Source: Bryobacterales bacterium
GTDB taxonomy: Bacteria > Acidobacteriota > Terriglobia > Bryobacterales > Bryobacteraceae
Reading direction: 5' to 3'
NCBI GenBank assembly: GCA_003170295.1
Contig: PNAJ01000022.1
Span: forward strand, 62,001 to 126,000
DNA: 64,000 bases
Shown here: one piece after another, positions 35,168 through 43,735 of the stretch
How the letters are laid out: every line of letters begins with the position of its first letter
Numbering within the stretch: the stretch's first letter is position 1
Position numbers and translations under genes: made by a program
The notes under the pieces: model-generated
The model's database searches: none
Seen by the model: the letters and a program-made list of their open reading frames with translations, nothing else
What the model was told of the DNA's origin: nothing

Positions 35168-35544
35168 CTCCCTCTGATTTGAGAGTACGCTAAGAAAAGA
35201 AAAACCCCTTTCATGCAATGTCGGAAAGCTCGCCAAGGAAAGAGATAAAAGTAGGGCCAGAGTGGTTTCGGCGGAGCAGCAGACCACAGGACGGTCTCGT
35301 CCGCCTCGGCTTCCCCCTCAGCCACCGCCCGCGTGACGTCTTCCGAGCCGTGACCACAGGGAGCGGTGCTCAACAAGTGATGCTTTCCTGGTGGTGCAGG
35401 TGCGGACCGATTGGCAATCTGTCCATCCGGTGCGTTCATAGAACCGCGACCAACGGGAGCGGTCAAAGCCCCAGTTTTCGAAAGCGCCGCCACGGACCAT
35501 CGGCATCCCCCACCGAACCCCGACCGTCAGGAAGGGGACAGGCG
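35168..35544. repeat. Long dispersed repeat, copy A (about 377 bp)
   Basis: It starts at ctgatttgagagtacgctaa and ends at gtcaggaaggggacaggcg, with most bases identical to copy B at 35834-36222. It contains an internal 24-bp REP-like core (35343-35366) and several inverted GC-rich arms (for example accgcgaccaacgggagcgg). It carries no convincing protein: all reading frames across it are short and differ between copies. The 170 bp to 35718 holds a fragment, gcttcagcttgcagcgtcgg, that recurs inverted at 43706-43747. I see no gene between 34840 and 36274 apart from the fragments listed. Confidence 0.75.
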
Positions 35545-35718
35545 GTCAAAGCACGTCCCGTCCGGGTGGCGCGAGCTTCAGCTTGCAGCGTCGGCTTCAG
35601 CCGACGTCTCTGAATTCAACCGCCTAAGTCCGTTCTTTATCCTTATCGTTTCCAGTCGCCAGCAGCTGTAAAACTCCGCGTGAAACAGTTTGACGTCACC
35701 TGAGGAATACTCGACGAT

Positions 35719-35859
35719 ATGTCTGTCCAGATCACGAGGCGGTTAAAGCCCGAAGAGGAGGAGGTCCTCCGCAAGCTCAGCACCACCGCAATACGACATT
35801 TCCTGCAGGAAAATCAAAAGAGCTTTGCCAAGGCTCCTTCTGATTTGAGAGTACGCTAA
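35719..35859 (+). pseudogene. Short 5' gene fragment interrupted by repeat copy B
   Basis: A 46-codon frame starts MSVQITRRLKPEEEEVLRKL and continues as STTAIRHFLQENQKSFA, then enters repeat copy B at codon 39 and stops. The first 38 residues look like a genuine helical protein start, while the rest is repeat sequence. I do not recognise the family. The likely reading is a gene truncated by the insertion of the repeat. Confidence 0.35.
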
Positions 35860-36222
35860 GAAAAGCAGAACCCATTTCACGCAAAGTTGCAAATCTCGCC
35901 AAGGAAAAGAGATAAAGGAGGGCCAGAGTGGTTTCGGCGGGAGCACCAGACCACAGGACGGTCTCGTCCGTCGGTTTCCTTCTCAGCCAACGCCCGCGTG
36001 ACGTCTTCCGAGCCGTGACCGCAGGGAGCGGTGCTCAACAAGTGATGCTTTCCTTGTGGTGCAGGTGCGGACCGAATGGCAATCGGTCCATCCGAGCGAA
36101 ATCCCGGACGGTTTAAAGAACCGCGACCAACGGGAGCGGTCAAAGCCCCAGTTTTCGAGAGCGCCGCCACGAGACCATCGGCATCCCCCACCGAACCCCG
36201 ACCGTCAGGAAGGGGACAGGCG
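35834..36222. repeat. Long dispersed repeat, copy B (about 389 bp)
   Basis: Direct repeat of copy A, 666-678 bp downstream, with an insertion of about 12 bp near 36095. It includes the REP-like core at 36008-36031. It ends 52 bp before the ATG of the nuclease-STAND gene, so any promoter for that gene probably lies within or right after the repeat. Confidence 0.75.
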
Positions 36223-36274
36223 CGGGATTCTCTGTACCCTCCTCAGTCCCCTACAATACAAGGCGGAGACCGCA

Positions 36275-38677
36275 ATGATCCGTTATAGGCTAGACGATCT
36301 CGGCTGGTACCAATTTGAATGGCTTGTGCAGGCTCTTCTGAAGGACCACCTAGGGATCGGCGTCGAGTCATGGGGCGGCCACGGCGACAACGGACGCGAC
36401 GCTTGGTGTAGCGAGCCACTGCACTTTCCGGCCAAGGAATTGAAATCGACTGGTCCGTTTCTTTTTCAAGCGAAATTCGTTGAGGGCGCCAACGCGGCAG
36501 GGGCTAAACCATTCCCACGGTTGATTGCTGCCGTGAAGGCCGAAATGGTCACAACACACCGACGCAGAACCCAATCCAAGGAAATTCAAAAATGCAGGTA
36601 CTATGTACTGATTACCAATTCCTTGATCTCTCCGCAGGGTCGCGACAAGGTACGAGAGGAGATAGAAAAGACCTTCCCAAACACGGTGGTCCACTGCCTA
36701 GGTGGCAACGACATCTGCGATCTTCTCGACGCCAATCCCACGCTGAAGCGATCCTTCCCACAGCTACTCTCCCTTCAGGATCTTGACGTCCTCCTAGCAA
36801 ATGTGGTTAATCGTGACGTCGTGGAGCGGAGTTCGGCAGCAATATCCTACGCCCGGGATCTCCCAGCCGTGTTCGTGCCTACGGATGCTTACGCGCAAGC
36901 TTGGGAAGTCCTGAAGAAACATCATTTTGTAGTCTTGGAAGGGCCACCGGAAATGGGCAAGAGCGCGATTGCCTGGATGGTGGCTTTCGCGCAACTGGCG
37001 AATTCATGGGAAGCGATCGTATGCGATGATCCGCGTGATTTCTTTCGGTCGCTTCGCGCAGATTCATCGCAGATCTTTATCGCAGACGACGCATTCGGCC
37101 GGACCGAATACGATCCATCGAGGGGTGCCCGCTGGGAAGCCCAATTGCATCGAGTGTTCGCACGCCTCGGAAATAAGACCTGGCTCATCTGGACTAGCCG
37201 AAAGCACATACTTGAGCGTGCCCGAAAGCAAATGGATGTTCAAGGTACTGCGCATCGCTTTCCTCAACCTGGCGAAGTATTAGTGAGCGCGGGGCGCCTG
37301 ACGGTCCGCGACAAGGCGCTAATCCTCTACAGGCATTCCAAGCACACTTTGAGCGGTGCTGACGCTAGGAATTTCGTAAAGAAGCATGCGGTTCAGATCG
37401 TCTCCAACGATGCCTTTACTCCGGAGCGCATCCGCCTTTTCATCTCCGACGGCGTCCCGCAATTGCTGTTGGATGCGCGGGGGCAAGACGATCCGAAGGC
37501 GCTAGCGGAAAGAATCAGCAAGGAGATTCAGAACCCAACGGACAGAATGCGCAAGTGCTTCCACGCTTTGCAGCTAAAACATCAATGGATGTTGCTGGCA
37601 CTACTCGAGAGCGAGCACTACTGCACAACCGAGGAACTGCTATCGAGGTATCAAAGCCAATATAACGACGCGGACGCAAGGCCAAAAGAGGACCTTGAGG
37701 AGCTGACCGAGGCGTTTGTCACGATCAAAGGAACAACACAGCGGTGGGTTGAGTGGATACACCCAAGCTATCGCGACCTGGTTATTGAGCAACTACGGGA
37801 CGGTGGTTCTCTGAAATCCGAGTTTTTACACCGCATGAACGTGACCGGCGTGAAATTAGCCCTGTCCGACACCGGCGGATCTACAGGCAAGCGGAGATTC
37901 CCACTCGTCACGTCGTCAAAGGACTGGGACGTCCTGCGCGATCGGACTTTACAACTGGCGGAGTCGTGCAGCATCGCGCAACTCACCGAGCTGTTGACGG
38001 TTTTAGCGAATGCGATGGGTGGTTCTGCGGCCCGTGAGCTGGCATTGTCGGAGATTCTCCGGAGCACGTGCCAAGCCGTTCGCGCGAAATGGGACGTGGA
38101 GCAAACTGAACTCGATGCCGCGGCAATTGAGGCCTTCTCTGCGGCAACTGAGTACACGTCTCCCATGGTGCCAATGCCAGCACTAGAGGCTACATGGCGC
38201 GCAGCGGTTTCGCGCCTGCGATCGCAAGCCTCGGAACCCGACCTCCCATTCCTTTTTTGGCCCGAACCGCTCGACGACTTCTTAGCGATCGTCCAGGCGA
38301 TTAAAGAGTCAGAGCCACGGCTTCTCCATCGAATGGGTTTCCCAAACGCTCTTGACGAAGACCTCAAGACGCTTCTCGAAGAGATCGACGCAGAATTGCG
38401 CGACCCTCAATCCTACGACGACAGAGACTCGTACGACGGCGAAGCTAGCGCTTCGTTCGGACTTGCAACCTCGCTCAACCGTCTCTGTGCCGTAGCGCCC
38501 AGCATCGAGGGCGCAGCGACAGAAACAATTAAGAACCTTACCGTAAATGCCAATCGATGCCGTCAAAAGTATGCGGAACTGGAGGAAGACGAAGACGAGG
38601 ATGATTCTTCGTACGAGAGCCATCGCTCAAGTTCAGACGCTGCATTCGATATCAATTCTGTTTTCGTAGACTTGTAG
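36275..38677 (+). CDS. Restriction-endonuclease-like / nSTAND NTPase fusion, candidate antiphage defence protein
   Basis: 800 residues from the ATG at 36275, preceded by AAGGCGGAG. Residues 1-165 look like a Mrr/PD-(D/E)xK nuclease: 'YQFEWLVQALLKDHLG', 'GGHGDNGRDAW' (D42), 'FLFQAKF' (QxK, K67) and 'YYVLITN'. Residues 195-420 form a STAND-type NTPase: 'AYAQAWEVLKKHHFVVLEGP', Walker A GPPEMGKS (223-230), Walker B 'SQIFIADDAFG' (267-272). The remaining 400 residues are mostly helical and could be the sensor, ending in a very acidic stretch (EEDEDEDDSS). The order nuclease, STAND, helical sensor is that of Avs-type antiviral ATPases, but I cannot name a subfamily. GC content looks lower than in flanking genes. 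It is flanked by repeats and toxin-antitoxin relics. Confidence 0.75.
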   Translation: MIRYRLDDLGWYQFEWLVQALLKDHLGIGVESWGGHGDNGRDAWCSEPLHFPAKELKSTGPFLFQAKFVEGANAAGAKPFPRLIAAVKAEMVTTHRRRTQSKEIQKCRYYVLITNSLISPQGRDKVREEIEKTFPNTVVHCLGGNDICDLLDANPTLKRSFPQLLSLQDLDVLLANVVNRDVVERSSAAISYARDLPAVFVPTDAYAQAWEVLKKHHFVVLEGPPEMGKSAIAWMVAFAQLANSWEAIVCDDPRDFFRSLRADSSQIFIADDAFGRTEYDPSRGARWEAQLHRVFARLGNKTWLIWTSRKHILERARKQMDVQGTAHRFPQPGEVLVSAGRLTVRDKALILYRHSKHTLSGADARNFVKKHAVQIVSNDAFTPERIRLFISDGVPQLLLDARGQDDPKALAERISKEIQNPTDRMRKCFHALQLKHQWMLLALLESEHYCTTEELLSRYQSQYNDADARPKEDLEELTEAFVTIKGTTQRWVEWIHPSYRDLVIEQLRDGGSLKSEFLHRMNVTGVKLALSDTGGSTGKRRFPLVTSSKDWDVLRDRTLQLAESCSIAQLTELLTVLANAMGGSAARELALSEILRSTCQAVRAKWDVEQTELDAAAIEAFSAATEYTSPMVPMPALEATWRAAVSRLRSQASEPDLPFLFWPEPLDDFLAIVQAIKESEPRLLHRMGFPNALDEDLKTLLEEIDAELRDPQSYDDRDSYDGEASASFGLATSLNRLCAVAPSIEGAATETIKNLTVNANRCRQKYAELEEDEDEDDSSYESHRSSSDAAFDINSVFVDL

Positions 38678-38682
38678 CTAGG

Positions 38683-38829
38683 AAAGCCCACAGCCGCGTC
38701 AAAGAGACGCGCGAGCTGATGGAAGAAGCCATCGAGTTCGAAATCGAGGGCATGCGCCTTCATGGCGAAACCGTGCCGAAACCCTCCTCGCTCGCCGAGA
38801 TGCTCGAAATTGCCCCAGTGGGCGGATAA
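38683..38829 (+). pseudogene. HicB antitoxin C-terminal remnant
   Basis: The frame KAHSRVKETRELMEEAIEFE, IEGMRLHGETVPKPSSLAEM, LEIAPVGG then TAA (38827-38829) is the C-terminal half of a HicB-family antitoxin ('..EAIefhIEGLre.Ge.vPePss'). The N-terminal half is absent: homology starts six bases after the stop of the nuclease-STAND gene. This looks like an old hicB gene cut by arrival of that gene. Confidence 0.6.
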
Positions 38830-38852
38830 GGCGGTTTATCACACGGATCACT

Positions 38853-38904
38853 GAATCCCCGCCCACGGTCGGGGTTATAACCCCTGGCGTGAGGCAGGGG
38901 ATTC
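38853..38904. repeat. Nested palindrome (imperfect 52-bp hairpin)
   Basis: gaatcccc (38853-38860) pairs with ggggattc (38897-38904), and an inner ggggttataacccc (38871-38884) is itself a perfect palindrome. The arrangement resembles the subterminal hairpins of IS200/IS605 elements or REP sequences, but no transposase gene is near. The rest of 38905-39266 holds no gene I can support. Confidence 0.5.
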
Positions 38905-38966
38905 GGCGGTAATGGGCCTTGCTAGTCGACCTCATCGCGCGGTCAAAATTTCCTCCTTCAATCCTA

Positions 38967-38995
38967 TTGACAAATACAACGCCCAGGCGCATATT
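38967..38995 (+). promoter_or_regulatory. Candidate sigma-70 promoter in the gap before the flavoprotein gene
   Basis: TTGACA (38967-38972), 17-bp spacer, CATATT (38990-38995). The -35 box is perfect. The nearest downstream gene starts 270 bp away, so either the leader is long or a short unannotated transcript begins here. A GAGGAGG at 39053-39059 lies downstream but is too close (3 bp) to the following TTG to support a peptide. Confidence 0.35.
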
Positions 38996-39266
38996 TCAAT
39001 CAGATCAAGAGTCAAGTGAAACGCACCGGCGAACGACGCCGGGGAAAGACGAGAGGAGGCCTTTGGACAATCCACCTTACCATTCTCAGGGCGGCGAAAC
39101 TTTGAGCTCCTTCATCAGCAGTTAGGGATCGCGAACGACCGGACAACACCCAAAAGGTAGCGCATTGCGCGCATCGTGATGGCGTCAACGTAAGATCCCG
39201 TATGAGGCAGTTCAGTAACGCCGCCCTTTTTCATTTCTAGCCTGCCAGCAACGCTACACTGAACAA

Positions 39267-40754
39267 GTGCCGACGCGACGGAGATTCCTCCGGACAGTAG
39301 CCGCTCCCGCCCTCATTGGACTCACCGCCAAAGCCGAAAAACGCATCGACGGTGGATTCGTTAACGACGGTTTTCGTCTCGGCCACCGTATTCGCGATCA
39401 CGCCGCCTTCTCCGCTCCCAAGCGAACCGAGAAAATCGGAGTAGTCATCGTTGGCGGAGGCATCGCCGGACTCAGCGCGGCTTGGCGTCTCCACAAAAAA
39501 GGCTATCGCGATTTCGTCGTCCTGGAAATGGAGCCCGACGCCGGAGGCAACTCCCGCTGGGGCGAGAACGAAATCACCGCGTATCCCTGGGCCGCCCATT
39601 ATGTGCCGGTGCCGGGACCTCATGAAACCCTCGCCCGCGAGCTTTTCGAGGATCTCGGTGTCTTCAAAGACGGCAAGTGGGACGAACGCCATTTGTGTTT
39701 TGCTCCCCAGGAGCGCCTCTTCCTCCACGGCCGCTGGCAGGAAGGAATCGAACCCGAAATCGCCGCAACGGAGCGCGACCGCGAAGATTACCGCCGCTTT
39801 CAGGGCTTCATTGAAGAAATGCGCGCCTCGGGCCAGTTCACGATTCCCATGGCGCGAGGCGCGAAACCTTCTCCTCTGGATAAAATGTCGATGCAGCAGT
39901 GGATGGAGTCGAATCGCTTCACGTCCCCCTATCTCAACTGGTACGTGAACTACGCCTGCCGCGACGATTACGGGGCGCTCGCAAGCGACACCTCCGCCTG
40001 GGCCGGCATTCATTACTTCGCATCGCGCGAGCCCGAAGAAAAAGGTCCGCTAGTCTGGCCCGAAGGCAACGGCTGGATTGTGCGCCAGCTCACCAATCGT
40101 CTGAAGCAATGGATTCGCACCAACTCGCCGGTCTTCCACATCTCCAAATCGCATGTATACACCGAGGCCATCGAGTACATCGCCGAGCGAGTAATTTTCG
40201 CCGCCCCGACATTTCTTGCGCCGTACATTATTGAAGGCGCAACCGCCCCCGGCTTCGTCTATTCGCCATGGCTCACCGCGAACCTCACGCTCGACCGTTT
40301 GCCTCAGGAAGAAACCGCGTGGGATAACGTGATTTACGATTCGCCCGCGCTCGGCTACGTGGTCGCAACGCACATGAGTCTCAGCTCGCACATCGATCGT
40401 TCTGTCTGGACATTTTACTGGGCGCTCGCGCACAAACCACCCGAAGAAATGCGAAGGCTGCTGCTTGAGAAGGATTGGATGTACTGGCGCGAAGCGATTC
40501 TTCACGATCTCTCGCGCGCCCATCCGAATATTCGCGATTGCGTTTCGCGTATTGACATCATGCGCTTCGGCCACGCCATGGCGCGGCCTGTTCCGGGCTT
40601 TCTGACATCGCAAAAGAGACGCGAATTATGGTCAATTAAGGGTCCGCTGAGCTACGCAAATAGCGATTTAAGCGGTTTTAGCATCTTCGAAGAAGCACAA
40701 TATCGAGGCGTAACGGCTGCGGATCGCGCTTTAAGGGACATCGGGCGTGGTTGA
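39267..40754 (+). CDS. Tat-exported FAD-dependent amine-oxidase-like protein
   Basis: 495 residues. The N-terminus MPTRRRFLRTVAAPALIGLT is a twin-arginine signal (RRRFLR). FAD binding is shown by 'IGVVIVGGGIAGLSAAWRLH' (GxGxxG) at about residues 57-75, with the ribose-binding acidic residue in 'FVVLEMEPDAGGNSRWG' and the second flavin motif in 'YPWAAHYVPVPGPHETLARE'. The family includes NAD(P)-binding Rossmann-like flavoproteins related to phytoene desaturases and amine oxidases. Substrate unknown. The GTG start is chosen because it gives the complete Tat signal. The 3' end overlaps the deacetylase gene by 8 bp, so they share an operon. Codons are AT-rich near 40625-40735. Confidence 0.82.
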   Translation: MPTRRRFLRTVAAPALIGLTAKAEKRIDGGFVNDGFRLGHRIRDHAAFSAPKRTEKIGVVIVGGGIAGLSAAWRLHKKGYRDFVVLEMEPDAGGNSRWGENEITAYPWAAHYVPVPGPHETLARELFEDLGVFKDGKWDERHLCFAPQERLFLHGRWQEGIEPEIAATERDREDYRRFQGFIEEMRASGQFTIPMARGAKPSPLDKMSMQQWMESNRFTSPYLNWYVNYACRDDYGALASDTSAWAGIHYFASREPEEKGPLVWPEGNGWIVRQLTNRLKQWIRTNSPVFHISKSHVYTEAIEYIAERVIFAAPTFLAPYIIEGATAPGFVYSPWLTANLTLDRLPQEETAWDNVIYDSPALGYVVATHMSLSSHIDRSVWTFYWALAHKPPEEMRRLLLEKDWMYWREAILHDLSRAHPNIRDCVSRIDIMRFGHAMARPVPGFLTSQKRRELWSIKGPLSYANSDLSGFSIFEEAQYRGVTAADRALRDIGRG

Positions 40755-41442
40755 GGCGGCCATAGTTTCCACAGCCGGGGCCGTCGGACTCGCGGCCTAT
40801 GCGGTGCGCGGAAGATCGTCCCAGTTGCTAGCGCCATCTATATGGCACGGCGATAGAAAACGGCCTTCGCTCGCACTGACTTTCGACGATGGGCCCAGCG
40901 AATCGACGCCAGCGCTGCTCGAAGTTCTCGCCAAGCACGGCGTAACAGCCACATTCTTCATGTGCGGCCGCAACGTCCGTCGCTGCAGTGAGATAGCGCG
41001 CGATGTTGTGGCCGCGGGACACGAAATCGGCAATCATACCGAATCCCACGCCCCGTTTTACTTCAAATCGGCGGAGTTTATTTACCGCGAAGCGGCGCTC
41101 GCGCAAGAGTCCATCTTTCAGATAACACGAGTGAATCCGAAATTATTTCGCGCGCCCTATGGAGTGCGATGGGTCGGCTTGCGGCAGGCGCAAGCCCGCC
41201 TGGATCTGACCGGCGTGATGTGGACCGCGATCGCGCACGATTGGAAATGGCCGGGGCCGCGTGTTGCGCGGATGCTGCTAAAAAGGGCCAAAAATGGGGC
41301 GATTTTGTGTTTGCACGATGGGCGGGCGATCCAGCGCACTCCGGATATTCGCGCGACGATCGAGGCGGTGGAGTTTGCTGTGCCGATTTTGAAAGAACGC
41401 GGATTTACTTTCGAAACCGTAAGTCAGTTATGCGGGTTGTGA
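40747..41442 (+). CDS. Polysaccharide deacetylase family protein (NodB homology)
   Basis: 231 residues. An N-terminal hydrophobic segment (IVSTAGAVGLAAYAV) probably anchors it to the membrane. The NodB motifs are complete: 'LTFDDGPSESTPALLEVL' (catalytic base and metal-binding Asp), 'HEIGNHTESH' (HxxxH metal ligands), 'LFRAPYGVRW' (RxPY/F), and 'ILCLHDG' (final His). It should remove acetyl groups from an N-acetylated sugar polymer such as peptidoglycan or an exopolysaccharide. It overlaps the flavoprotein gene by 8 bp. Its last 19 bp overlap the convergent TPR gene. Confidence 0.9.
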   Translation: MVEAAIVSTAGAVGLAAYAVRGRSSQLLAPSIWHGDRKRPSLALTFDDGPSESTPALLEVLAKHGVTATFFMCGRNVRRCSEIARDVVAAGHEIGNHTESHAPFYFKSAEFIYREAALAQESIFQITRVNPKLFRAPYGVRWVGLRQAQARLDLTGVMWTAIAHDWKWPGPRVARMLLKRAKNGAILCLHDGRAIQRTPDIRATIEAVEFAVPILKERGFTFETVSQLCGL

Positions 41443-42131
41443 CAACCGATGCACTGCGTTTCCGGAAGCTGCTGGGTCTCGAGCCATATGGCTGCGCGCT
41501 TGGCGTAGGGCGTGTTCGGCAAATCCGCGCGGATCTGTTCGAAATAGACGCGGGCTTTTTCTTCGTCGCCTAAACGGCTGTATCCTTCCGCGATGCCGAA
41601 GAGCAGTTCTCCGCGCGGGTGCGTGCCGAGCGTCTCGAAATATGGCTTCTGAATCTTATAGACGCGTTCGAAATCGGCCACACCATCTTTGACGAGGGAC
41701 TGCGCCAGTTCCGGGTCTGACACAAAACGCGAGATTGCGAGAAGATCGGCGCCGCGCGGAATACGGACTGCGGGGCTATCGGGCGCGAGATCAACGGCGG
41801 TCTGCATTTCCTTGACTCCCCGCGTCCATAGCTCCATGCCTTTCTGCTGATCGCCGGTCATGAACGACTGGCCGGATTGAAATGTGAGGCCGGAGCCGTG
41901 CCAGACGAGTGCCTCGGCGTTCTTGGGATTGGTTGCGAGCACTTCCTCGGATGCTTTCATGCCGCGGGCGAGCGCCTCCTTATCTCCGGCAAAGCCAGCG
42001 AAGAACGATTCGCGGACCTTCATATCGAAGCGATCCGTTTGTTGCGCGGGCGCGCTGCGGAGCGCCGTGAGGAATCCCACGATGAAGGCGATTGCTCCGG
42101 CGATGAATAGCTTCCACTTGGTGCGCTTCAT
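41424..42131 (-). CDS. TPR protein with a C-terminal c-type haem motif
   Basis: 235 residues. An N-terminal hydrophobic segment (KLFIAGAIAFIVGFLTAL) is a signal peptide or anchor. Residues 50-210 contain TPR-like helical pairs ('MKASEEVLATNPKNAEALVW', 'KEMQTAVDLAPDSPAVRIPR', 'GIAEGYSRLGDEEKARVYFE'). The last 15 residues include CIGCH, the CxxCH haem-attachment motif, a few residues from the end (PETQCIGCHNPHN). With export, a covalently attached haem is possible, but there is no room for the rest of a cytochrome fold after the motif, so the haem would be solvent-exposed or shared with a partner. I know no family with exactly this layout. Confidence 0.7.
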   Translation of the reverse strand: MKRTKWKLFIAGAIAFIVGFLTALRSAPAQQTDRFDMKVRESFFAGFAGDKEALARGMKASEEVLATNPKNAEALVWHGSGLTFQSGQSFMTGDQQKGMELWTRGVKEMQTAVDLAPDSPAVRIPRGADLLAISRFVSDPELAQSLVKDGVADFERVYKIQKPYFETLGTHPRGELLFGIAEGYSRLGDEEKARVYFEQIRADLPNTPYAKRAAIWLETQQLPETQCIGCHNPHN

Positions 42132-42218
42132 GATTAACAGTACCTTTGAATGTGAGAATAGGTTACCTGGCTCCGGGAGTCTTCACAAAACCGGCGAACG
42201 GCGGAGATTTCTGGACGA

Positions 42219-43396
42219 ATGACAATGCGCTGGCTGCCTGCGTTTTCCATGATGCTGGTCTCGACGATCAGCTATATCGACCGCAACACGCTGGCGCTGC
42301 TGGCTCCAACGATTCTTCGCGAAGCGCACCTTTCGAACGAACAGTACGGATTCATTATTTCGTCATTTTCGGTCGCCTACATGCTGGGGAACCCTTTGTG
42401 GGGGTATGTTCTCGACCGGATTGGCGTGAGGGCGGGGATGACGGCGGCGGTTTCGATCTGGACGTTCGCGTCGGTGGCGCATGTATTCGCTTTTGGATTC
42501 CGGGGATTTGCGGTAGCTCGGGCAGTACTGGGATTTGGCGAGGGCGCGACGTTTCCGGGAAGCTTGCGAACGGTGGTGCAGACGCTGCGGCCGGAGCAAC
42601 GCTCGCGCGGGATCGCGGTGGCCTATAGCGGAGGGTCGCTGGGCGCGGTGATCACGCCGGTGATTATCACTCCCATCGCCGCAATGTGGGGATGGAGAGG
42701 AGCGTTTTGGGCGACGGGCGCGGTGGGCGCGGCGTGGCTGCTGTTATGGGTGGTGTTATCGCGGCGGAAGGACATCGCGAGGGCTCCCAAAAGCGCTGCG
42801 GTGCGGAGCGATGCGCCGAGATTCGGCGATCCTCGCGTGTGGCGTTTATTGCGGCTTACGCGATGGGAGCGTTTCCGTCCGGCTTCGTGCTGTATCAGGC
42901 GTCGATCTTTTTGACGGCGGCATTTTCCAAATCGCAGGTCGAAATTGGGAAGGTGTTGTGGATTCCTCCGCTGGGGTGGGAGATTGGGTATTTTTTCTGG
43001 GGGTGGGCGACGGACCGGTTTTCGGGAGCAGGGGCGTCGATGCGGCGTCAGTTTGTGGTGTTGACGGTGTTGAGTACGCCACTGGCGCTGATTCCTCACG
43101 TTCACTTTTATGGCCTGACGCTGGCGATGATGTTTTTCGCGATGTTCGTCACCTCGGGATTCATCATCGGCGCGGTGGCGTATGCGACGCACCATTTTTC
43201 CATCGACCATGCGGGCTTTATCGCGGGGCTGGGAGCGGGGAGCTGGTCGCTGGTGATTGCGCTGGTGATGCCGGGGGTGGGAAGGCTGTTCGATATGCAT
43301 CGGTATGATTTTGCGTTTCTGGTTGCGGCGCTGTTTCCAATTGCGGGGTGTGGGGTGTGGACGTTGTGCAGTCGAAATAGCGCTAGACCTTGTTGA
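42219..43396 (+). pseudogene. MFS transporter gene with a single-base frameshift
   Basis: The first frame from ATG 42219 encodes TM helices 1-6 of a major facilitator ('MLVSTISYIDRNTLALLAPT', 'GYVLDRIGVRAGMTAAVSIW', 'GFGEGATFPGSLRTVVQTLR', the motif-A-like GYVLDRIG included). The match stops at about 42840, where the reading continues in the next frame ('AFIAAYAMGAFPSGFVLYQA', 'FFWGWATDRFSGAGASMRRQ', to 43396). Restoring one base at 42840-42843 (tgg to tggg) joins the halves into a normal ACS-like anion/hexuronate transporter of about 390 residues. Either the gene is recently inactivated or the base is a sequencing error. Confidence 0.8.
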
Positions 43397-43459
43397 CGCT
43401 TGGTTGGCTTGACGATTGGTGGACTGGCACGGTAGGTTAGGCTTGAGAGGAGGGCCAAG

Positions 43460-43735
43460 ATGACGATCACGGTTGACATCAAGCCAGAGGTGAAGGCTGA
43501 ACTCGCGCGTCAAGCTGCTGTACGAGGACAAGCGATTGAGGCGCACGTGGCGAGCCTGCTCGAAGAGGCTGCCCATCTTTCGTCTGACGCGAACCGGCCT
43601 CTCTTCGATAAGGAAAGGGCGCAGGCTGCAGGCGCCCGCATTCGCGAGTTGCGCGAAGGAGTCAGTCTCGGAGGTCTGACGATCCGCGAATTGATCGACG
43701 AAGGACGTCCGGCTGAAGCCGACGCTGCAAGCTGA
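43460..43735 (+). CDS. Orphan antitoxin-like protein with its 3' end in repeat copy C
   Basis: 91 residues, 'MTITVDIKPEVKAELARQAA', 'RGQAIEAHVASLLEEAAHLS'. This is a ribbon-helix-helix type start (strand then helix-turn-helix), seen in VapB/ParD-like antitoxins. The middle (RAQAAGARIRELREGVSLGG, LTIRELIDEGR) is the toxin-binding tail typical of VapB proteins encoded before a PIN toxin. The last ten or so codons (PAEADAAS and stop) lie in sequence shared with 35567-35605, so the original end and the expected PIN gene were probably replaced by the repeat. A strong GAGGAGGG precedes the ATG. Confidence 0.6.
   Translation: MTITVDIKPEVKAELARQAAVRGQAIEAHVASLLEEAAHLSSDANRPLFDKERAQAAGARIRELREGVSLGGLTIRELIDEGRPAEADAAS

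Noticed and set aside
38573-38616. Acidic low-complexity run at the end of the STAND protein taken as a frame error
   Set aside because: The gaagacgaag-type repeat is in frame, codes for Glu/Asp and the gene continues another 20 residues to a normal stop.
39063-39125. A 20-residue peptide (TTG start) after a strong GAGGAGG
   Set aside because: The spacing from the Shine-Dalgarno to TTG is only 3 bp and the peptide matches nothing I know; kept only as a note in the promoter entry.
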